The notes under the pieces: model-generated
Databases searched by the model: none
What the model was told of the DNA's origin: nothing
The model's input: only the letters and a program-made list of their open reading frames with translations
Shown: in pieces, positions 34,442-42,011 of the stretch
How positions within the stretch are numbered: the first letter of the stretch is position 1
Layout of the letters: every line of letters starts with the position of its first letter
Translations under genes and position numbers: made by a program
Source of the DNA: an uncultured Clostridia bacterium
Lineage (GTDB): Bacteria > Bacillota > Clostridia > Christensenellales > Aristaeellaceae
Length of the DNA stretch: 64,000 nt
Assembly (NCBI GenBank): GCA_937906775.1
Contig: CALCUD010000125.1
Coordinates: 1 to 64,000, forward strand
Direction of reading: 5' to 3'

Positions 34442-35728
34442 ATGGTGAATGAATATATGAAGTATCATGATAATCGCGTTACCAAGTCATTTTTGATTTT
34501 GCTTATCTTCTCAACAGGATGGTTGTGGCTATATTTGGTTTTGATTTGCAGATATCCTTTGTTATTTCAAAAAGTTTTTCCTTTTTTGGAATTTCGGACA
34601 CCGTTGTTTTCAGCTGATTATTCAGGTTCTGATTTTTATGGTCCCATGGGGTTTAGTGCGTCATTAGCCCCATATGAAGAGAAGTATGGGAATAGTCCAC
34701 CTTTTCTTATGTTTCTTTCCTGGTTGTTTTCTATTGCTGACAAAAATGGGATATATTGGGAACTGATGTTGTTGTGTTGTTGGCTTGTATCGATGACATT
34801 CCTGTTTTATTCCATATATAAAACCGGGGAAAAAAACGGACAGAGCGCAAGCGTAAGTGCTTTATGTGCGTTTGCGCTGATGCTTTCATTCCCGTCATTA
34901 TATTGTTTTGACCGTGGAAACTTTGTATTTCTGGTTGCAACACTGGTAGCTGTGGCTTTTTATACGCATGAAAAAGGACATACATATCTATCTGCTGTAC
35001 TTATCGGGTTAGCAGCATCCATCAAATTATACCCGGCGATTTTAGGTGTATGTTTTTTGGCCAGAAAAGAATGGAAAGCAGCATGTGTCTGTTGCTTAAC
35101 GGGAGTGCTGACATCAATACTTCCATTATTTTTTTTTCAAGGAGGATTTCTATATAATCTGCGGCTGCTGATAGAAAAAACTTCTAGTTATGCAACTGTT
35201 GGAAATGGAAACATTGCATGGCTTATAGATGATAAAAATTCTTTTTATCAATTGTTTTTGATTCCCAAAATGTTAGGTCCAGAACCTCTTACCGATATTG
35301 AATCATTATCATCTTATGTTTCTGGCTTCCGTTATGTTGTTTTTGCACTTTCAGCTTTTTTGGTGTTGTTAAGTATGCTTTTTTCCAGTGAATCCAATCG
35401 TCTATTGCTTCTGACTATGGTTATGATTGGGTTTCCAATTGAGAGTGGCGCCTATAACCTTATTCTTGTTTTATATCCTTTGGCTAATTGGTGCCTGGAT
35501 AGTACTAATCTTCGTTCTGTCAGTATAATGATTCTGGGTGTCCTTTTGATTACTATGAAATCTTTTGTTTCTATAAACGGTAATATATTTCCAATTACTC
35601 CGCAAGCAATCTTTAATCCTCTGATAGAATTGGCAATCACTATTCTTTTAGTATTGGCGGAACGCACGAGCATAAAAAATAGTATTAATGGTTTTTTTAT
35701 GCATATCCATAGACAACAGATATCTTAA
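34442..35728 (+). CDS. GT87-like polytopic glycosyltransferase (GT-C)
   Basis: 428 residues with about 10 membrane helices. N-terminal loop with SADYSGSDFYGP (acidic motif after the first helix, as in GT-C enzymes), NSPPFLMFLSWL, FDRGNFVFLV and GLAASIKLYPAIL, the K-x-YP pattern of GT87/DUF2029 polyprenol-phosphate-sugar-dependent transferases. It probably adds a sugar (mannose in studied mycobacterial members) on the outer face of the membrane. The start lacks a clear binding site; ATG 34457 is an alternative. Last gene of the biosynthetic part of the cassette; a gap with a new promoter follows. Confidence 0.75.
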   Translation: MVNEYMKYHDNRVTKSFLILLIFSTGWLWLYLVLICRYPLLFQKVFPFLEFRTPLFSADYSGSDFYGPMGFSASLAPYEEKYGNSPPFLMFLSWLFSIADKNGIYWELMLLCCWLVSMTFLFYSIYKTGEKNGQSASVSALCAFALMLSFPSLYCFDRGNFVFLVATLVAVAFYTHEKGHTYLSAVLIGLAASIKLYPAILGVCFLARKEWKAACVCCLTGVLTSILPLFFFQGGFLYNLRLLIEKTSSYATVGNGNIAWLIDDKNSFYQLFLIPKMLGPEPLTDIESLSSYVSGFRYVVFALSAFLVLLSMLFSSESNRLLLLTMVMIGFPIESGAYNLILVLYPLANWCLDSTNLRSVSIMILGVLLITMKSFVSINGNIFPITPQAIFNPLIELAITILLVLAERTSIKNSINGFFMHIHRQQIS

Positions 35729-35909
35729 TATTTATTGAGAAGGCAACATGTTTTGAAAAGTGTATATTTATGGAAAATTCGGAAGGACAATTTCATTGCG
35801 AAAAGATTATGCATAGTATACTGATGATGGAAATTTATACTTTCATCTGCAATGCATGATTTGTTAACAAGCTGAATATTATATTGTAATATTGAAAACA
35901 ATCTATGTA

Positions 35910-35939
35910 TTGCAAGTTTTGCCTTGTATATGTTATTAT
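35910..35939 (+). promoter_or_regulatory. Promoter of the sugar importer operon
   Basis: TTGCAA at 35910-35915, 18-bp spacer, TATTAT at 35934-35939. A small hairpin TGGATT-AAC-AATCCA follows around 35949-35963, between the probable transcription start and the AGGAGGAG binding site. The rest of the 261-base gap (35729-35909) is AT-rich and shows no gene. Confidence 0.6.
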
Positions 35940-35989
35940 TCTTAATGAATGGATTAACAATCCACAGAAAAAATTAGGAGGAGATTTAC

Positions 35990-37348
35990 ATGAAGAAAAT
36001 CGTTTCCATTTTGTTGGCTGTTATGATGCTCATGGCATTATGTGCCACAGTAGTCGCGGATGATGAAGTTACCTTGACCTGGGTAGGTGCCGGTTGGCTG
36101 CAGAATGACAAAGCGGACAAAATCATTGCCAAGTGGAACGCTATTCATCCCGAAATCAAGGTGCAATATGTTGATCAGGGAAACACTGTTGATCAAGCCT
36201 ATCTGGTTAACTTTGACACCATGATCGGAAGTGGTGAAGTTGTTGATGTGACCTACATCACCTACGGCGAAGTGTATAACCGCATTTTGGCTGGTGGCGC
36301 TCTGCCTTTGGATGAATACATTGCTGCTGCCGGTGATAACTACGAAGATATGTACGGATCCATGTCCACTGCCTTGTTGACCTATGACGGAAAAGTGTAC
36401 GGAATTCCCTATGCCGGAAATACCTTCAAAGTCTTCTACAACAAGACTATGCTGGACGAAAAGGGAATCACCATTCCTGAAACCTGGTCTTTGGATGAAT
36501 TCCGTGCGATCGCCGCTCAGTTGACAGACAAGGAGGCTGGCATCAACGGCGTTACTTTCCCCTATGGATGGCAGGATATCATCTATGCTCCCGCCAATCT
36601 GTCTGGTTGGTTCATGGCTAAGTATGATGAGAATGGCAATCCTGTTCCGAATTTTGATGATGAAATTTTCAAGACCACTATGCAGGCTGCGAAGGATATT
36701 GCTGATATTGACGGTTCCGCTCCGAACTTCGCTACGCTGACTGCCGAATCTATCAATCGTCGTCAGACACTGGCCGCCGGCAAGGCTGCTATGATCGCTG
36801 ATGGCCCCTATACTTTGGTGTGGCTGCAGAATTACATGTTCAATGATCCCGGTGAAGGCCCCCTGACCTTTGAATTGGGTGTAGCTGACCTGCCTTACGT
36901 GACGGAGGATGGCAAGGGCGTTTCTTACAATACCGTTGCCGGTGCCTTCTATATTCCGAAGACCTCTGCGCATCCTGCTGAAGCTTATGAATTTGCAAAG
37001 TTCATTTGTAACGAATGCCCCGAAGAAGCTGCGAACTATATGCCTATTTATAAGGATGCTGATATGGCAGCTGCCACCAAATCTTTCACTGAGTATACCG
37101 ATGCCAATGGCAATCAGCACAGCGAAGTCTATGCGTTGGATACCGCGATCGCGGCTGTTGCTACTCCCAATGAAGCTTATGTAGGAAAGTACAACTACGA
37201 TCCGTCTTTGGCTGCTGCGAACTCCGTACTGTACAACCTCTTTGAGAATAACTATGCGCTGTTCTTTAACGGAGAAATGGATCTGGATACCTGGGTTGCG
37301 ATGATGCAGGAAATGGGTGCTGCTGAAATCGCCAATATCACTAAGTAA
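35990..37348 (+). CDS. Sugar ABC transporter substrate-binding protein (family 1)
   Basis: 452 residues; AGGAGGAG precedes ATG 35990. Signal peptide MKKIVSILLAVMMLMALCAT, probable cut after VVA; the cysteine in MALC does not fit a lipobox, so lipid anchoring is doubtful. Typical SBP_bac_1 features: LTWVGAGWLQNDKADKIIAKW at the start (read in parts), YGIPYAGNTFKVFYNKTMLD, LAAGKAAMIADGPYTLVWL. It binds an oligosaccharide or sugar and delivers it to the two permeases downstream. Its ligand is unknown; the sialidase-like enzyme at the operon end suggests a sialylated or ulosonate-containing glycan. Confidence 0.92.
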   Translation: MKKIVSILLAVMMLMALCATVVADDEVTLTWVGAGWLQNDKADKIIAKWNAIHPEIKVQYVDQGNTVDQAYLVNFDTMIGSGEVVDVTYITYGEVYNRILAGGALPLDEYIAAAGDNYEDMYGSMSTALLTYDGKVYGIPYAGNTFKVFYNKTMLDEKGITIPETWSLDEFRAIAAQLTDKEAGINGVTFPYGWQDIIYAPANLSGWFMAKYDENGNPVPNFDDEIFKTTMQAAKDIADIDGSAPNFATLTAESINRRQTLAAGKAAMIADGPYTLVWLQNYMFNDPGEGPLTFELGVADLPYVTEDGKGVSYNTVAGAFYIPKTSAHPAEAYEFAKFICNECPEEAANYMPIYKDADMAAATKSFTEYTDANGNQHSEVYALDTAIAAVATPNEAYVGKYNYDPSLAAANSVLYNLFENNYALFFNGEMDLDTWVAMMQEMGAAEIANITK

Positions 37349-37360
37349 ATTATTCTTGAT

Positions 37361-37389
37361 GACGCCGTGCCGTTCTGCGGCACGGCGTC
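37361..37389 (+). terminator. Strong hairpin between binding protein and permease genes
   Basis: A 12-bp perfect stem GACGCCGTGCCG / CGGCACGGCGTC with a 5-base loop is followed by ATTTCATATTT. It is placed where partial termination or mRNA protection usually keeps binding-protein expression above permease expression. Confidence 0.7.
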
Positions 37390-37425
37390 ATTTCATATTT
37401 ACCATCCGTTAAGGAGTTGGAAGAC

Positions 37426-38352
37426 ATGAATGACCTCAGAAAAAGAAAAGGACTATCGATGAAAGCCAAGGATAACATCGCGGGCTTTCTGTTTATTGCC
37501 CCCAGTTTGATTGGCTTTTTGGCGTTTACACTTTTTGGCGTTGTATTTTCGATAGTCATCTCTTTTACAGACTGGAGCCTGCTACGTGATTTTCGAGAGG
37601 CGAACTTTGTTGGCTTCGACAATTATGTTTCCATGTTTACCAACAAATTGGACTGGATGTATCTGAAAGCCAGTTTGATCAATAATGCGAAATTGCTTTT
37701 GGTTGTACCGGTGACGATTTTCCTTGCGGCTGTTTTTGCCAACTTGATGAATCGCAATGTTTACGGAAAATCGGTCTCAAGAGCTATGTATTTTATGCCG
37801 TATGTGACAAATATCGTGGCTGTGGCGACGGTTTGGCGTGCAATGTTTCATGCTACCAAAGGTCCGATCAATTTAGCGTTGCATGCCTTTGGCGTTCCGA
37901 TGGACGCTCTTCCCGGGTGGCTTTCCAGTTCACAGTGGGCCTTGCCGGCTATTGCAATCGTACTCGTATGGAAAGACATAGGTTATGATATTCTGATGTA
38001 CAGTGGTGCACTGCAGGGAATCGGAAAGGAATATTACGAATCAGCCGATATTGATGGCGCTAACGGATGGACAAAATTCTTTCGTATCACTTTGCCCCTG
38101 TTGAGCCCAACAACTTTTATGCTAACGATACTGGGGATTATTTCCAGCCTGCAGATGTGGTCCTTTGTCCAGATCATTCAGCCCCAGCAGATGGGCACAT
38201 CAACATTAACACTTGCTTTGTACATTTACCGCTCGGCGTTTGTAACCAAACGGACAGGTTACGCAGCTGCTCTTTCGTGGCTTCTATGCCTGATTATTCT
38301 TGTATTTACTGTGATCCGCTGGCGTGGACAGAAAGACTTCAGCAATGAATAA
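37426..38352 (+). CDS. Sugar ABC transporter permease (MalF/UgpA type)
   Basis: 308 residues; AAGGAG 9 bases before ATG 37426 (TTG 37417 rejected as too close). Six membrane helices, beginning AGFLFIAPSLIGFLAF. The EAA loop reads EYYESADIDGANGWTKFF and contacts the ATPase. The matching ATPase (MsmK/UgpC type) is not encoded here, so a shared ATPase elsewhere is likely. Confidence 0.92.
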   Translation: MNDLRKRKGLSMKAKDNIAGFLFIAPSLIGFLAFTLFGVVFSIVISFTDWSLLRDFREANFVGFDNYVSMFTNKLDWMYLKASLINNAKLLLVVPVTIFLAAVFANLMNRNVYGKSVSRAMYFMPYVTNIVAVATVWRAMFHATKGPINLALHAFGVPMDALPGWLSSSQWALPAIAIVLVWKDIGYDILMYSGALQGIGKEYYESADIDGANGWTKFFRITLPLLSPTTFMLTILGIISSLQMWSFVQIIQPQQMGTSTLTLALYIYRSAFVTKRTGYAAALSWLLCLIILVFTVIRWRGQKDFSNE

Positions 38353-38370
38353 AGAAAGGAGGTTCCTGGT

Positions 38371-39237
38371 ATGAAAAACACATCAAAAGATCAGGCGGGA
38401 CATTACAGGACCCGGCGGATTGTGATTAAAGTGCTGATTACTTTGATCGTATGGGGATTTGGCATCCTGATGATTATCCCGTTCGTGTGGATGTTGTCTA
38501 CTTCTTTCAAAGGAATGAATGACGTGTTTTCATTCCCGATTGAGTGGATTCCGAAAGATCCGACACTAAAAGGTTATCAGGCATTATTTTCCGGGAAAAT
38601 CTCCTTTTTTACATATCTTGGAAATTCCGCTAAGGTAACGGCGATTGCTATGCTTGGTACTTTCTTTTCCTGTACGATGGCAGGATATGCTTATGCGAAG
38701 ATCCGCTTCTTTGCACGGGATAAAATCTTTTTGCTTAAGTTGATGTCGACTATGCTTCCCGGCATGGTCACCATTTTGCCGACTTATATGATCTATTCCC
38801 GGCTTGGAATGATCAATACGCATGCAGCATTGTGGATTGGATCTTTCTGCGGCGGCACATTTGGCGTTTTCCTGATGCGACAGGCGTTTGTTATGATTCC
38901 AAATTCATTGATTGACGCTGCAAAAGTTGATGGAGCGGGGCACTTCAGGACATTCTGGAGCATCGCATTACCCAATGTAAAATCATCCATTGCGACATTG
39001 TTATTCATGTATTTCCTTTGGACGTGGAATGATTACGAGAAACCTCTTTTGTATATTTGGGACCAAGCATTGTATACAATGCCGTTGGCAGTCAAGCAAT
39101 TTTCAGATGATCAGATGCAGAATTATCCGGCCATCATGGCAGCCAATATCTTTATGCTGTTACCCATAATGATTCTGTTTATTACCTGTCAGAAGTTCTT
39201 TGTAGAATCACTGGTAAATACAGGTATCAAAGGATAA
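38371..39237 (+). CDS. Sugar ABC transporter permease (MalG/UgpE type)
   Basis: 288 residues; AAAGGAGG upstream of ATG 38371. Six helices, with WMLSTSFKGMNDVFSFPIEW near the start and the EAA loop NSLIDAAKVDGAGHFRTFW. Partner of the preceding permease; together they form the membrane channel of the importer. Confidence 0.92.
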   Translation: MKNTSKDQAGHYRTRRIVIKVLITLIVWGFGILMIIPFVWMLSTSFKGMNDVFSFPIEWIPKDPTLKGYQALFSGKISFFTYLGNSAKVTAIAMLGTFFSCTMAGYAYAKIRFFARDKIFLLKLMSTMLPGMVTILPTYMIYSRLGMINTHAALWIGSFCGGTFGVFLMRQAFVMIPNSLIDAAKVDGAGHFRTFWSIALPNVKSSIATLLFMYFLWTWNDYEKPLLYIWDQALYTMPLAVKQFSDDQMQNYPAIMAANIFMLLPIMILFITCQKFFVESLVNTGIKG

Positions 39238-39256
39238 ATGAAAGAGGCAGATAACG

Positions 39257-40381
39257 ATGGTAGAAATTCTTGAAAGAAAAACGATCTATCGTGACGGCGA
39301 ATATGTTTCTTTCCCGAATCTCGCGACATTGCATGACGGCAGAGTTATCTGTGCGTTTCGCCATGCGCGAGAGAGGCAAAAACAGTATGGACGGGTCACT
39401 CATATTGATCCTACGGCAAAGGATGTCTTTATTGTTTCTGATGATGATGGACGGACGTTTGACGGTGTGATCCGGACGATCGTAAATGATTCCATGAGTG
39501 ATCAGGATCCTTGTGTGAATGTATTGTCTGACGGGAGGATCATCGTGACCTATTTCCGTTGGAATCTTTGCCCAATCGGTGAGGGATCTGCGAAATGGGG
39601 TAAAAAAGAGTTTGATGCTTATGGGCGTGTCCTTTGGGATAAGTATGATTGTATGCCCGACGGTGCATGTTATTCTATCTCGGATGATAATGGAAAAACA
39701 TGGAAACAATATAATCCTCTGAGGATCCCCAATGTGCCGGAAGGCGCTGGTGTTCGTGGAAACATTATCGAGTTGGATGATGGCAATCTGATTATGCCAT
39801 ATTATGCTTCTCTACGGGTAGGCGAACTTTCCAGAGCCGGCCTCGTGATTTCTCATAATCGTGGCGAAACCTGGGACTATTTAAGTGATATGGCTTTTGA
39901 TCCAAAATGTGAGAAGAACTATCTTGAACCGGGCATATATAAAACCCCGTCCGGGAAGATCGTTGGACTTTTCCGTACCCAGACAGATTTCAGAAAACCC
40001 GGGGTGGATTTTGAAGAGACTTATTTGAATCTTCATATTTCTGAATCTTTCGATAACGGAAAGACCTTTAGTGAAGTCAAAGAGATCAAAGGCCTTTGGG
40101 GATCCAGTCCGTTTCATGCCTTGCGTTTGCAGGATAACCGGGTTTTGCTTTCTTATGGATGGAGAAAAGAACCCTTTGGAATTCGTGTACGCATTTGTGA
40201 CCCGGAGCTTGATTATATTGAAGAGGGTGAAGAGATCATCTTGTGTGATGATGCACCGAATGGCGATCTTGGATATCCGCATTCGATTTTACTTAAGGAC
40301 GGTACGGTGTTAGTGTCCTACTATATCAGTGGCGATGATGGGATACGATATATAGAAGGTGTCAGGATTCGTATCCATTGA
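39257..40381 (+). CDS. Sialidase-like six-bladed propeller glycoside hydrolase, cytoplasmic
   Basis: 374 residues without a signal peptide. Four Asp-box-like motifs are visible: SDDDGRTF (~61), SDDNGKTW (~141), SHNRGETW (~197) and SFDNGKTF (~264), the hallmark of the sialidase/BNR fold. An FRHARER segment near the N-terminus may supply part of the arginine triad, and NYLEPGIYKTPSGKIVGLFR fits a later blade. As the last gene of an ABC importer operon it probably cleaves the imported glycan inside the cell. Exo-sialidase activity is inferred; related propellers include non-sialidase hydrolases. Confidence 0.82.
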   Translation: MVEILERKTIYRDGEYVSFPNLATLHDGRVICAFRHARERQKQYGRVTHIDPTAKDVFIVSDDDGRTFDGVIRTIVNDSMSDQDPCVNVLSDGRIIVTYFRWNLCPIGEGSAKWGKKEFDAYGRVLWDKYDCMPDGACYSISDDNGKTWKQYNPLRIPNVPEGAGVRGNIIELDDGNLIMPYYASLRVGELSRAGLVISHNRGETWDYLSDMAFDPKCEKNYLEPGIYKTPSGKIVGLFRTQTDFRKPGVDFEETYLNLHISESFDNGKTFSEVKEIKGLWGSSPFHALRLQDNRVLLSYGWRKEPFGIRVRICDPELDYIEEGEEIILCDDAPNGDLGYPHSILLKDGTVLVSYYISGDDGIRYIEGVRIRIH

Positions 40382-40521
40382 TATTTTTATTATGAATACA
40401 TGGAGATAAGTTTTTCTAAAGGGAATGATATTGAGCATATGAATAATAGCATAGTGTGATCATCGGAAATCCAGATTATGATACTCTTGGATAGATTCAT
40501 TTCAGATTATCCGGAAGGAAG

Positions 40522-40665
40522 ATGAATTTGCTTATGAAACAGAATGATTCTGACAGAAATACAATTATAGATCTGATCAAGGCAGTTTTGATCTTATTTG
40601 TGATTTTGATTCATTATGATGCGGCAGAGACAAATACTTTTGGATCGCTTGCATACAGCGCATAA
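40522..40665 (+). pseudogene. Truncated acyltransferase family 3 gene (N-terminal 47 codons)
   Basis: GGAAGGAAG precedes ATG 40522. The frame encodes DRNTIIDLIKAVLILFVILIHYD, cited in parts: RNTIIDLIKAVLILF and VILIHYD. This is the first membrane helix and conserved histidine of OafA/WecH-type acyltransferases (normally ~350 residues). It stops at TAA 40663-40665. Composition is AT-rich up to that stop and becomes GC-rich immediately after, so the rest of the gene was probably lost at a recombination joint. Confidence 0.7.
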
Positions 40666-40670
40666 TTAAT

Positions 40671-40739
40671 GAGTTTACTCTGGGACTCCGGGACGATGAA
40701 GTGCAGCGGAAAGTGACGGATAAGGAGCACAGGATTTGA
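40671..40739 (+). pseudogene. 3' remnant of a GC-rich gene at the cassette border
   Basis: An open frame of about 22 codons (starting EFTLGLRDDEVQRK and ending in TGA 40737-40739) has the codon use of the right flank and joins the truncated acyltransferase. It reads like the natural C-terminus of a lost protein. It also carries the AAGGAG site used by the next gene, whose TTG start overlaps its stop. The gap 40382-40521 upstream is AT-rich and shows nothing recognisable. Confidence 0.4.
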
Positions 40740-41917
40740 AAAAGGACGGGTATTATTCCAGCGGGACCTTCGCGAAGATGGCGGGGGTAACGAAGAAGAC
40801 GCTGCGGTATTATGACGCGCATCATATCCTGAAACCGTCCTATACGGCGGAAAACGGGAATAAGTATTATTCGGACAACGATTTTGCCCGGCTGCAGCAG
40901 ATCATCTATTTGAAATACCTTTCCTTTCCGCTGGAAGATATCAAGGAACTGACGGTCCGAACCGCGGACCGGGACTTCTGGATCGAATCCCTGAACATGC
41001 AGACGGGATTGATCGACGGGCAGATCGAGCAGCTGAACCTGATGAAGGAATCCCTGAATGGAGCAAAGGAGGCTGTTGAAGCGGGACGGGAGGTCAACTG
41101 GAGCGAGATGCTGCGGCTGGCAAACGCCAACGAATTAGAACAGAAGCTGAAGCGGCAGTATCAGACGACGGCGAATATTTCCGCCCGGATCGATCTGCAC
41201 GAGATGTATGCCGAAAACCCGGAGGGGTGGTTTCCGTGGATCTTCCGCATGGCAGGGTTCCGGACGGGGGAGAGGATTCTCGAACTCGGATGCGGGGACG
41301 GAGCGCTGTGGACACGGAACGCGGACCGGATCCCGGAGGGGATCGATCTGACGCTGACGGATATTTCCGACGGGATCGCGCGGGAGACGGAAAAGAGGAT
41401 CCGGGAGGCAGGGATCTCCGCTTCGGTCCGGGTCATGGACGCGGAGGAGATCCGCGCGGAGGACGCGAGCTTCGATACCGTGATCGCGAATCACATGCTG
41501 TTTTACTGCGCCGATCTGCAGGAGACGCTTTCCGGGATCCGGCGGGTGCTGAAGCCCGGCGGACGGCTGATCGCCGGTACCTACAGCGGCAGGCACATGC
41601 GGGAGATCAGCGGGCTTGTGAAGGAATTCGACAGCCGGATCACCCTTTCAAAGAATGAACTGTATACCGTTTTCGGAAAGGAAAACGGAAAAGAGATCCT
41701 GGGGGAATTTTTCCGGGAGGTTTCCTGGGAACAGTATGAGGACGCCCTGACCGTGACGCGGCCGGAGCCGCTCATCGCGTATATCATGAGCTGTCACGGG
41801 AACCAGAACCGGTATATCGTGGACCGGTATCACGAGTTTTCCGGGTTCGTGAAGCGGAAAACGGACGCGGGATTCCGGGTGACGAAGGACGCGGGAGTCT
41901 TTATCGGGATCAAATGA
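40736..41917 (+). CDS. MerR-type regulator fused to a SAM-dependent methyltransferase
   Basis: 393 residues; TTG start 8 bases after AAGGAG. Residues 1-75 form a MerR DNA-binding domain (SSGTFAKMAGVTKKTLRYYDAH, given in parts: AKMAGVTKKTLRYYD), followed by a coiled-coil dimerisation helix (~80-115). From ~165 a class I methyltransferase domain begins with the SAM motif ILELGCGDG (~181) and continues with VMDAEEI, FDTVIANHMLFY and LKPGGRLIAG. The methyltransferase half may sense or modify a small molecule and control promoter binding. The rmlC promoter at 46616 has the layout that MerR proteins act on. Confidence 0.9.
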   Translation: MKKDGYYSSGTFAKMAGVTKKTLRYYDAHHILKPSYTAENGNKYYSDNDFARLQQIIYLKYLSFPLEDIKELTVRTADRDFWIESLNMQTGLIDGQIEQLNLMKESLNGAKEAVEAGREVNWSEMLRLANANELEQKLKRQYQTTANISARIDLHEMYAENPEGWFPWIFRMAGFRTGERILELGCGDGALWTRNADRIPEGIDLTLTDISDGIARETEKRIREAGISASVRVMDAEEIRAEDASFDTVIANHMLFYCADLQETLSGIRRVLKPGGRLIAGTYSGRHMREISGLVKEFDSRITLSKNELYTVFGKENGKEILGEFFREVSWEQYEDALTVTRPEPLIAYIMSCHGNQNRYIVDRYHEFSGFVKRKTDAGFRVTKDAGVFIGIK

Positions 41918-41927
41918 AAAGATCCTG

Positions 41928-41956
41928 TTGCAAAAACGAGCAATAAGGGTTATCAT
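41928..41956 (+). promoter_or_regulatory. Promoter of the HTH-Ugd gene
   Basis: TTGCAA at 41928-41933, 17-bp spacer, TATCAT at 41951-41956, 55 bases before the start codon. Confidence 0.7.
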
Positions 41957-41979
41957 ACAGGCAATGAATGCTAAATTAT

Positions 41980-41994
41980 GTTGCTGACAGCAAC
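41980..41994. promoter_or_regulatory. Candidate operator palindrome upstream of the HTH-Ugd gene
   Basis: GTTGCTGACAGCAAC is a perfect 6-bp inverted repeat with a 3-base centre. It lies just downstream of the -10 box. A related pair, GTTGC...GCAA, overlaps the -35 region (41927-41943). Placement in the early transcribed region fits repression; the XRE domain of the encoded protein is the obvious candidate ligand. Confidence 0.45.
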
Positions 41995-42011
41995 AAAACC
42001 GGAGGAACTGT

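Larger units (their letters stand above)
15940..40668. other. AT-rich exchangeable glycan cassette
   Basis: Base composition drops sharply within the 3' end of the aminotransferase gene (around 15940) and returns to GC-rich just after the truncated acyltransferase remnant (around 40668). Codon use changes with it: AT-ending codons dominate inside, GC-ending outside. Gene content inside (transferases, Wzx, Wzy, sugar activation) is typical of serotype-specific cassettes replaced between strains, with more conserved housekeeping glycan genes in the flanks. No transposase, integrase or attachment site is visible, so exchange by homologous recombination in flanking genes is the simplest reading. 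The ABC importer part (35990-40381) is intermediate in composition, suggesting a mosaic. Confidence 0.7.

Noticed and set aside
36020..36060. Lipobox in the ABC binding protein (cysteine after MAL)
   Set aside because: Position -1 is leucine, which does not fit a lipobox; a standard signal peptidase I site VVA is present further on.
15940..40668. Insertion sequence or integrase explaining the AT-rich cassette
   Set aside because: No transposase, integrase, terminal repeats or tRNA attachment site could be found at either border.
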